Positions 57,493 through 64,000 of a stretch of 64,000 nucleotides of DNA are shown here, one piece after another. Location: the NCBI RefSeq assembly GCF_021049305.1, contig NZ_CP088081.1, forward strand, positions 930,001-994,000, in the 5' to 3' direction. The translations under genes and the position numbers were made by a program. A model generated the notes under the pieces. The model had not been told where the DNA came from and ran no database searches. It was given only the letters and a program-made list of their open reading frames with translations. How positions within the stretch are numbered: position 1 is the first letter of the stretch; every line of letters starts with the position of its first letter. The DNA comes from Ideonella dechloratans (GTDB lineage: Bacteria > Pseudomonadota > Gammaproteobacteria > Burkholderiales > Burkholderiaceae_C).

Positions 57493-58547
57493 GCCTGCGC
57501 CAGCGGCGTGACGGTGCCCGCCGCGCTGGGGTCGTAGCCGGGCAGGTCGGCCAGGCGGGCCCGGAAGGCCGGCTCGCGCAGGGCGGCCAGCACCGTCTGC
57601 AGGGCCGCGCTGTCCATCACGTCGTCACGGCAGAGCAGGAAGTAGCGCTCGGTGGCAATCGGCACGAAGTCCAGCTTGAACTGGCGGGCCGGCGGCTCCA
57701 GACCGAAGCCCACGTCGGCCATGCCGCTGGCCACATAGGCCGCAACCGCCGCGTGGGTGTATTCGCCCTGCTCGAAGCCGGCGATGCGGGTGGTGGCGAT
57801 GTCCTGGGCCTTGAGCAGCCCCTCGAGCAGCAGCCGCGTGCCGGAGCCCACCTGGCGGTTGATGAAGCGCACCGACGGCCGGGCCAGGTCGGCCAGCGAG
57901 AACAACTCCTTGGGGTTGCCCGGGCGCACCATGAGCCCCTGCCGGCGGGTGGCGATGTCCACCAGGCTCAAGGCCATGCCCGACAGCCAGGGCCGGTAAT
58001 GCGCCAGCGCCATGTCCTCCATGGGGCCGATGGGAATGTGCAGGCCGGCCACGTCGCAGTCGCCTTCGCGCAGGGCCGCGGCCGCCGCGGAACTGCTGGC
58101 GTAGTTGACGGCCAGCTTCAGGCCGTCTGCATGCAGACGCTCGATCAGGCGCTCGATGGCGAAGCCGTGGCTGGCGTGGATGCGCAAGGCAGACGGGCTT
58201 TCGCTGAGGGCGCCGCGCAGTTCCTCGGCCAGTTCGGACGACAGCGATTCCAGCGCAGGCTTCAGGCGGGCGTGGATGCGCTTGTCGGCCCAGACGATGC
58301 GCTGCCCCAGGTCGGTGAGGGTGGAGCCGCGGCCGCGCTCCATCACCAGCAGCTGGGCATCGAACTGCTGCTCGCCCTGTCGCACCAGATCCCAGGCGCG
58401 GCGGTAGGACAGGCCCAGCGAACGCGCGGCCAGCAGCAAGGAGCCTGTCTCAGCCACCTGCACCAGCAACTCGATCAGGCGGGCGGGCAGCGGGGGGCCG
58501 CCGGCATCCTGGATCGTCCACACGGGGCGGATGGAAACCTGCTTCAT
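57465..58547 (-). CDS. ModE-like one-component regulator with a periplasmic-binding-type sensor
   Basis: A 360-residue protein. The N-terminal winged helix (LIELLVQVAETGSLLLAARSLGLSYRRAWDLV by its blocks GSLLLAA and SYRRAWDL) is that of ModE. The C-terminal ~220 residues (HGFAIERLIERLH, REGDCDVAGLHIPIG, RFINRQVGSGTR, AAYVASGMADVGFGLE) form a substrate-binding domain of the molybdate/tungstate-like group instead of the usual TOBE domains. It is divergent from the OFA carrier and the molybdenum formate dehydrogenase, so it may sense molybdate or a substrate and control them. Confidence 0.85.
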   Translation of the reverse strand: MKQVSIRPVWTIQDAGGPPLPARLIELLVQVAETGSLLLAARSLGLSYRRAWDLVRQGEQQFDAQLLVMERGRGSTLTDLGQRIVWADKRIHARLKPALESLSSELAEELRGALSESPSALRIHASHGFAIERLIERLHADGLKLAVNYASSSAAAAALREGDCDVAGLHIPIGPMEDMALAHYRPWLSGMALSLVDIATRRQGLMVRPGNPKELFSLADLARPSVRFINRQVGSGTRLLLEGLLKAQDIATTRIAGFEQGEYTHAAVAAYVASGMADVGFGLEPPARQFKLDFVPIATERYFLLCRDDVMDSAALQTVLAALREPAFRARLADLPGYDPSAAGTVTPLAQAYPAIAQEA

Positions 58548-58699
58548 CAGGGTTGCTGCTTAGGAAGCGAACTGCCATTGCATCGGCCCCATCGGTTCAT
58601 ATTGCGCGAGACGCCAAACGCCGAGAGCATGTGTGGGCCGAAATGCATCCGCCGCATTCTCTACCGGATCGCGGCCAGCCACTACACAAAGGAGACAAG

Positions 58700-60373
58700 A
58701 TGTCGTCGGTGCTCACCCAGGGGGCCACCCCCGTCCACCACCAGGATGCTGGGATCCTGTCGAAAGAACGCATCATCGCCGCCCCCGGCTTCAACCGCTG
58801 GCTGGTGCCACCGGCCGCATTGGCGATCCACCTGTGCATCGGCATGGCCTATGGCTTCTCGGTGTTCTGGCTGCCCTTGTCGAAGGCGCTGGGCATCAAG
58901 GAGGCCCTCAAGTGCGGCCCCGAGGTCGGCTTCTTCCAGCAGTTGTTCACCACCAGCTGCGACTGGCCCATCTCCACACTGGGCTGGATGTACACCCTGT
59001 TCTTCGTCTTCCTGGGCCTGTCGGCCGCCATCTGGGGTGGCTGGCTCGAGCGCGTCGGCCCCCGCAAGGTGGGTGTGCTGGCGGCCCTGTGCTGGGGCGG
59101 CGGCATGCTGTTCTCCGCCCTGGGCGTGTACACGCACCAGTTCTGGATGATGCTCCTGGGCTCCGGGATCATCGGCGGCATCGGTCTGGGCCTGGGCTAC
59201 ATCTCGCCGGTCAGCACGCTGATCAAGTGGTTCCCGGACAAGCGGGGCATGGCCACCGGCATGGCCATCATGGGCTTCGGCGGCGGCGCGATGATCGGCT
59301 CTCCCCTGGCCGCCGAGCTGATGAAACACTTTGCGACGCCCACCAGCGTCGGTGTCTGGGAGACTTTCGCGGTCATGGGTTGCCTGTACATCGTGGCCAT
59401 GCTCGTCGGAGCTTTCGGTTATCGCATTCCCGCCTCCGGGTGGCAGCCCGCGGGCTGGACGCCGCCCGTCCAGGGCCAGACCAAGGCCATGATCACCCAC
59501 GGCCATGTGTACGTGAAGAAGGTCTGGGGCATCCCGCAGTTCTGGCTGGTCTGGATGGTGTTGACCATGAATGTCTCGGCCGGCATCGGCGTGATCGGCA
59601 TGGCCAGCCCGATGCTGCAGGAAGTGTTCGGCGGCAGCCTGATCGGTGTGCCGGCCAAGTTCGGTGAACTCGACAAGACCCAGCTCACCGCCATTGCCGG
59701 TGTGGCCGCGGGCTTCGCGGCCCTGCTGAGCCTGTTCAACATCGTGGGCCGCTTCTTCTGGGCCAGCCTGTCCGACAAGCTCGGCCGCAAGCTGACCTAC
59801 ACGGTCTTCTTCATCCTGGGCGGCCTGCTGTACTTCAGCATCCCGGCCAGTGCGGCGGCGGGCAACAAGCTGCTGTTCGTGGGCGCCTTCTGCATCATCC
59901 TGAGCATGTACGGCGGGGCCTTCGCCACGGTGCCGGCCTACCTGGCCGACCTGTTCGGCACCCAGATGGTGGGCGCCATCCACGGCCGCCTGCTCACCGC
60001 CTGGGCCACGGCCGGCATCCTGGGTCCCGTGGTGGTCAACTACATGCGTGACTACCAGCTGGGCCTGGGCATTCCGCGCGACCAGGTCTACAACCAGACC
60101 ATGTACATCCTGGTGGGCATGCTGGTCATCGGCCTGATCTGCAACTGGCTGGTGCGTCCGGTGGCCGACAAGCACTTCATGAGCGAGGCCGAACTGGCCG
60201 AGGAGAAGCGCCTGGCCCATGACAAGGCCCAGGCCTCGGCCGCCGGCCCGGTGACCATGACCTTCCACCAGACGCCCGTCGTCTGGGTCGCGCTGGCCTG
60301 GCTGGCCGTCGGGCTGCCCCTGGCCTGGGGTGTCTACCGCACGCTGCTGAGCGCCGGCAAGTTCTTCAACTGA
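58700..60373 (+). CDS. OFA family MFS transporter (oxalate/formate antiporter type)
   Basis: A 557-residue carrier with 12 spans plus a C-terminal extension with one more hydrophobic segment (VWVALAWLAVGLPLAWGVY). PLSKALGIKE, GWLERVGPRKVGVLAALCWG, LGYISPVSTLIKWFPDKRGMATG and ASLSDKLGRK are OFA family motifs. AAAGGAGACAAG precedes the ATG. It sits 41 bases upstream of fdsG. It likely moves formate, oxalate or another small carboxylate feeding the formate dehydrogenase. Confidence 0.88.
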   Translation: MSSVLTQGATPVHHQDAGILSKERIIAAPGFNRWLVPPAALAIHLCIGMAYGFSVFWLPLSKALGIKEALKCGPEVGFFQQLFTTSCDWPISTLGWMYTLFFVFLGLSAAIWGGWLERVGPRKVGVLAALCWGGGMLFSALGVYTHQFWMMLLGSGIIGGIGLGLGYISPVSTLIKWFPDKRGMATGMAIMGFGGGAMIGSPLAAELMKHFATPTSVGVWETFAVMGCLYIVAMLVGAFGYRIPASGWQPAGWTPPVQGQTKAMITHGHVYVKKVWGIPQFWLVWMVLTMNVSAGIGVIGMASPMLQEVFGGSLIGVPAKFGELDKTQLTAIAGVAAGFAALLSLFNIVGRFFWASLSDKLGRKLTYTVFFILGGLLYFSIPASAAAGNKLLFVGAFCIILSMYGGAFATVPAYLADLFGTQMVGAIHGRLLTAWATAGILGPVVVNYMRDYQLGLGIPRDQVYNQTMYILVGMLVIGLICNWLVRPVADKHFMSEAELAEEKRLAHDKAQASAAGPVTMTFHQTPVVWVALAWLAVGLPLAWGVYRTLLSAGKFFN

Positions 60374-60414
60374 GTGTCTTCCATCGAGTGGCCGCTCCGG
60401 GCGGCCTGTCATCC

Positions 60415-60900
60415 ATGAAGCTGATTCCAAGTTCCGCGCAAGACCTGGCCCGGGTGGCCGAGATCGTGGCCGCGCACCGCGACACGCCCGGGGCCTTGCT
60501 GCCCCTGCTGCATGCGGTGCAGGATGCCCTGGGCCATGTGCCCGATGACGCGGTGCCCTCGATCGCACGGGCGCTGAATCTCTCGCGCGCCGAGGTGCAC
60601 GGCGTCATCACCTACTACCACTTCTTCCGCCGCGAGGCGCCGGGCCGCCGGGTGGTGCAGGTGTGCCGGGCCGAGGCCTGCCAGGCCTGCGGGGGCGAGG
60701 CGCTGCTGGCGCACGCCGAGCGGATCCTGGGCTGCCAGCGTCACGAGACGCGGGCCGACGGTGCGGTGACCTTGGAGCCGGTGTACTGCCTGGGACTGTG
60801 CGCCTCCTCGCCGGCGGTGCAGATCGATGACAGGCCGCACGCCCGGGTCACGCCGGAGCGGCTGGAGCAGCTGCTGGCCGATGTGGGGAGGCCGCAATGA
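60415..60900 (+). CDS. fdsG: NAD-dependent formate dehydrogenase gamma subunit
   Basis: A 161-residue NuoE-like protein with a thioredoxin-like 2Fe-2S domain; the four ligands are in VCRAEACQACGG and YCLGLCASSP. ATG 60415 is chosen by alignment of the usual start; the ORF opens at 60388. It passes electrons within the soluble FdsGBA complex. The TGA overlaps the fdsB ATG (ATGA). Confidence 0.92.
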   Translation: MKLIPSSAQDLARVAEIVAAHRDTPGALLPLLHAVQDALGHVPDDAVPSIARALNLSRAEVHGVITYYHFFRREAPGRRVVQVCRAEACQACGGEALLAHAERILGCQRHETRADGAVTLEPVYCLGLCASSPAVQIDDRPHARVTPERLEQLLADVGRPQ

Positions 60901-62459
60901 GCATGAGCACGACGATCTACGTGCCGCGCGATTCGGCGGCGCTGGCGGCCGGGGCCGACGAGGTGGCCGCGGCCATCACCGCCGAAGCCGCCCGGCGCGG
61001 CCTGGCCGTGAACCTGGTGCGCAACGGCTCGCGCGGCCTGTTCTGGCTGGAGCCGCTGGTGGAGGTGCAGACGCCCGGGGGGCGCATGGCCTACGGTCCG
61101 GTCGCGCCGCAGGACGTGCCCGGCCTGTTCGAGGCCGGCTTTCTGTCCGGCGGCGCGCACGCGCTCGGTCACGGCGTGACCGAGCAGATCCCCTTTCTGG
61201 CCTTGCAGGAACGGCTCACCTTCCGCCGCGTGGGGGTGACGGACCCGCTCTCATTGGCTGACTACGCCGCCCATGAGGGCTGGGCCGGCCTGCAGCGCGC
61301 CGCGGCCATGCCGCCCGCGGAGGTGATCCACGAGGTCACCCATTCCGGGCTGCGCGGCCGGGGCGGCGCGGCCTTTCCGGCCGGCATCAAGTGGAAGACC
61401 GTGGCCGAGGCGGTGGCCGACCAGAAGTACGTGGTCTGCAATGCCGACGAGGGCGACTCGGGCACCTACTCCGACCGCATGACCATGGAGGGTGACCCCT
61501 TCATGCTGATCGAGGGCATGGCCATCGCCGGCCTGGCGGTGGGCGCAACGCACGGGGTGGTCTACATCCGCTCGGAATATCCGCACGCGGTGGCCACGAT
61601 GAACGAGGCCATCGCCCTGGCCACGCAGGCCGGCTTCCTGGGCGAGGACGTCTGCGGCTGCGGCCGGGCCTTCCACCTGGAGGTGCGCAAGGCCGCCGGC
61701 GCCTACGTCTGCGGTGAGGAAACCGCGATGCTGGAGAGCATCGAGGGCAAGCGGGGCATCGTGCGGGCCAAGCCGCCGCTGCCGGCACTGCAGGGCCTGT
61801 TCGGCCAGCCCACCGTCATCAACAACGTGATCACCCTGGCCAGCGTGCCCATCATCCTGGCGCGCGGGGCGGACTTCTACCGCAACTACGGCGTGGGCCG
61901 CTCGCACGGCACGCTGCCCTTCCAGCTGGCCGGCAACATCCGGCACGGCGGCCTGGTGGAGAAGGCCTTCGGCCTGACCCTGCGCGAGCTGATTTACGGC
62001 TTCGGCGGCGGCACCCGCAGCGGCCGGCCGGTCAAGGCGGTGCAGGTGGGTGGCCCGCTGGGTGCCTATGTGCCCGAATCGAAGTGGGACGTTCCGCTGG
62101 ACTACGAGGCCTATGCCGCCTTCGGCGCGGTGGTGGGCCACGGCGGCATCGTGGTGCACGACGACACGGCCGACATGGCCGCGCTGGCGCGCTACGCCAT
62201 GGAGTTCTGCGCGCTCGAGAGCTGCGGCAAGTGCACGCCCTGCCGCATCGGCAGCACGCGCGGCGTCGAGGTGATCGACCGCATTGTGCGCGACGAGCGC
62301 CGGGCCGAGCAGGTCATCTTGCTGCGCGACCTGTGCGACACCATGCTGGCCGGCAGCCTGTGCGCGATGGGGGGCATGACACCCTATCCGGTGCTCTCGG
62401 CCCTGGACCACTATCCCGAGGACTTCGGCATTGCGCCCCCCAGCGAGCGCGCGGCCTGA
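60897..62459 (+). CDS. fdsB: NAD-dependent formate dehydrogenase beta subunit
   Basis: A 520-residue NuoF-like flavoprotein. SGLRGRGGAAFPAGIKWKTV and YVVCNADEGDSGTYSDR bind FMN and NAD. YVCGEETAMLESIEGKRG follows, and ESCGKCTPCRIGSTRG with a later Cys (LAGSLCAMGG) binds a 4Fe-4S cluster. A ~120-residue N-terminal thioredoxin-like part precedes. It reduces NAD with electrons from formate oxidation. It overlaps fdsG and is 13 bases upstream of fdsA. Confidence 0.94.
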   Translation: MSMSTTIYVPRDSAALAAGADEVAAAITAEAARRGLAVNLVRNGSRGLFWLEPLVEVQTPGGRMAYGPVAPQDVPGLFEAGFLSGGAHALGHGVTEQIPFLALQERLTFRRVGVTDPLSLADYAAHEGWAGLQRAAAMPPAEVIHEVTHSGLRGRGGAAFPAGIKWKTVAEAVADQKYVVCNADEGDSGTYSDRMTMEGDPFMLIEGMAIAGLAVGATHGVVYIRSEYPHAVATMNEAIALATQAGFLGEDVCGCGRAFHLEVRKAAGAYVCGEETAMLESIEGKRGIVRAKPPLPALQGLFGQPTVINNVITLASVPIILARGADFYRNYGVGRSHGTLPFQLAGNIRHGGLVEKAFGLTLRELIYGFGGGTRSGRPVKAVQVGGPLGAYVPESKWDVPLDYEAYAAFGAVVGHGGIVVHDDTADMAALARYAMEFCALESCGKCTPCRIGSTRGVEVIDRIVRDERRAEQVILLRDLCDTMLAGSLCAMGGMTPYPVLSALDHYPEDFGIAPPSERAA

Positions 62460-62472
62460 GCAGGAGAAGACG

Positions 62473-64000
62473 ATGCTGCAACACCTCAAGAACGAGATCG
62501 ACCACGGCACCCCGGCCCGGGTCTCGGACAAGACCGTCACGCTGACCATCGACGGCATGGCCGTCAGCGTGCCTCAGGGCACCTCGCTGATGCGGGCGGC
62601 CGTCGAGGCCGGCGTGAACGTGCCCAAGCTCTGCGCCACCGACAGCCTGGAGCCCTTCGGCTCCTGCCGCCTGTGCCTGGTGGAGATCGAGGGCCGCCGC
62701 GGCTTTCCGGCCTCGTGCACCACCCCGGCGGAGGCCGGCATGGTGGTGCGCACTCAGACACCCAAGCTGCAGCAGTTGCGCAAGGGCGTGATGGAGCTCT
62801 ACATCAGCGACCACCCGCTGGACTGCCTGACCTGCAGCGCCAACGGCGACTGCGAGCTGCAGGACATGGCCGGCGTCACCGGCCTGCGTAACGTGCGCTA
62901 CGGCGTGGGGGCGGCCGCGGGGGCCCACCACTGCGATGCGAAGAAGGACGCTTCCAACCCCTACTTCACCTACGACCCCAGCAAGTGCATCGTCTGCAAC
63001 CGCTGCGTGCGCGCCTGCGAGGAGACCCAGGGCACCTTCGCGCTGACGATCAGCGGGCGCGGCTTCGAGTCGCGGGTCTCGCCGGGCCAGGACCAGCCCT
63101 TCATGGACAGCGAATGCGTCAGCTGCGGCGCCTGCGTGCAGGCCTGCCCCACCGCCACGCTGCAGGAGAAGACGGTGATCGAGCTCGGCCAGCCCGAGCA
63201 CAGCGTCATCACCACCTGCGCCTACTGCGGCGTGGGCTGCGGCTTCAAGGCCGAGATGAAGGGCAACACCGTCGTGCGCATGGTGCCCTGGAAGGACGGC
63301 AAGGCCAACGAGGGCCATTCCTGCGTGAAGGGCCGCTTTGCCTGGGGCTATGCCACCCACAAGGACCGCATCACCCAGCCCATGGTGCGCGAGAAGATTA
63401 CCGACGCCTGGCGCGAGGTCAGCTGGCCCGAAGCGATCGAGTTCGCCGCCACGCGCTTCAAGGCCATCCAGGCCAAGCACGGCAAGGATTCGGTGGGCGG
63501 CATCACCTCCTCGCGCTGCACCAACGAGGAGGTCTACCTCGTCCAGAAGCTGATCCGCGCGGCCTTCAACACCAACAACGTGGACACCTGCGCGCGGGTC
63601 TGCCACTCGCCCACCGGTTACGGCATGGGCCAGACCTTCGGAACCTCGGCCGGCACCCAGACCTTCAAGTCGGTGGAAGAGGCCGACGTGATCATGGTCA
63701 TCGGCGCCAACCCGACCGACGCGCACCCGGTGTTCGCCTCGCGCATGAAGAAGCGTCTGCGCGAGGGCGCCCAACTGATCGTGGTGGATCCGCGCCGCAT
63801 CGATCTGGTCAGCTCCCCGCACATCCGGGCCCAGCACCATCTGGCGCTGCAGCCCGGCACCAACGTGGCCGTCATCACCGCGATGGCGCATGTGGTGGTC
63901 ACCGAGGGCCTGGTCAACGAAGCCTATGTCGCCGAGCGCTGCGACACCAAGAGCTTCCACGCATGGCGCGAATTCGTCGCCCGTCCGGAGAACTCGCCCG
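62473..64000 (+). CDS. fdsA: Formate dehydrogenase alpha subunit, partial
   Basis: ATG 62473 with CAGGAGAAG upstream; 509 residues are inside the window and the gene runs off the right edge. The N-terminus is a 2Fe-2S domain (C54, C65, C68, C82). Next is a His-ligated 4Fe-4S cluster (HPLDCLTCSANGDC, H114 to C127) and two ferredoxin clusters (CIVCNRCVRAC at 172, CVSCGACVQAC at 215). CAYCGVGC (249) and a later Cys in HSCVKG start the molybdopterin domain, and the Cys of ARVCHSPTGYG is the probable molybdenum ligand. It oxidises formate to CO2. Confidence 0.95.
   Translation, partial: MLQHLKNEIDHGTPARVSDKTVTLTIDGMAVSVPQGTSLMRAAVEAGVNVPKLCATDSLEPFGSCRLCLVEIEGRRGFPASCTTPAEAGMVVRTQTPKLQQLRKGVMELYISDHPLDCLTCSANGDCELQDMAGVTGLRNVRYGVGAAAGAHHCDAKKDASNPYFTYDPSKCIVCNRCVRACEETQGTFALTISGRGFESRVSPGQDQPFMDSECVSCGACVQACPTATLQEKTVIELGQPEHSVITTCAYCGVGCGFKAEMKGNTVVRMVPWKDGKANEGHSCVKGRFAWGYATHKDRITQPMVREKITDAWREVSWPEAIEFAATRFKAIQAKHGKDSVGGITSSRCTNEEVYLVQKLIRAAFNTNNVDTCARVCHSPTGYGMGQTFGTSAGTQTFKSVEEADVIMVIGANPTDAHPVFASRMKKRLREGAQLIVVDPRRIDLVSSPHIRAQHHLALQPGTNVAVITAMAHVVVTEGLVNEAYVAERCDTKSFHAWREFVARPENSP

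Overview
The window is about 70% GC, densely packed, with overlapping start and stop codons in many operons. Gene families (FdsGBA formate dehydrogenase, PreTA pyrimidine dehydrogenase, GltIJKL importer, Bcr/CflA and OFA carriers, DctB/DctD-type signalling) point to a beta-proteobacterium of the order Burkholderiales, probably free living and metabolically versatile. This is inferred from protein similarity recalled from the families, not from a database search. No tRNA, rRNA, CRISPR array, IS element or integrase gene was seen. No stretch over 300 bases lacks a gene.

Layout. 1-2.9 kb: partial alpha/beta hydrolase, M14 carboxypeptidase, glycine-zipper lipoprotein and HNH endonuclease. 3.1-11.4 kb: TetR-controlled fatty acid beta-oxidation operon (acyl-CoA dehydrogenase, FadB-like fusion, thiolase, enoyl-CoA hydratase) with a DUF2147 protein inside. 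11.3-18.9 kb: zinc-ribbon membrane protein, acyl-CoA thioesterase, Atm1-type ABC exporter, and an overlapping LysR / DctB-like kinase / DctD-like sigma-54 activator run. 18.9-22.7 kb: accessory segment of lower GC. It contains two attC-like sites and a cassette boundary flanking a DUF4062 gene and a frameshifted EcsC-family gene, so it looks like an integrase-less integron cassette cluster.

22.9-28.3 kb: glutamate/aspartate-type ABC importer with two tandem binding proteins, then pyrC. 28.3-36.9 kb: sodC, then a reductive pyrimidine catabolism cluster. Uracil would pass through PreTA, dihydropyrimidinase and N-carbamoyl-beta-alanine hydrolase to beta-alanine, and a divergent omega-amino acid:pyruvate aminotransferase would remove the amino group. 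36.9-44.6 kb: alpha/beta hydrolase, ABC exporter, two tandem acyltransferases, LysE and AI-2E family transporters. 44.6-49.3 kb: a RutR-like TetR regulator and a four-gene NMT1/THI5-type ABC importer. RutR-type palindromes lie upstream of both preT and this importer, which suggests one pyrimidine uptake and degradation regulon.

49.4-57.5 kb: cysteine synthase, RNase P RNA, Bcr/CflA efflux pump, alpha-carbonic anhydrase, a large secreted ExeM/NucH-type nuclease with an RTX-like tail, and glucokinase. 57.5-64 kb: a ModE-like one-component regulator divergent from an OFA transporter and the NAD-dependent molybdenum formate dehydrogenase operon fdsG-fdsB-fdsA. The last gene runs off the window.
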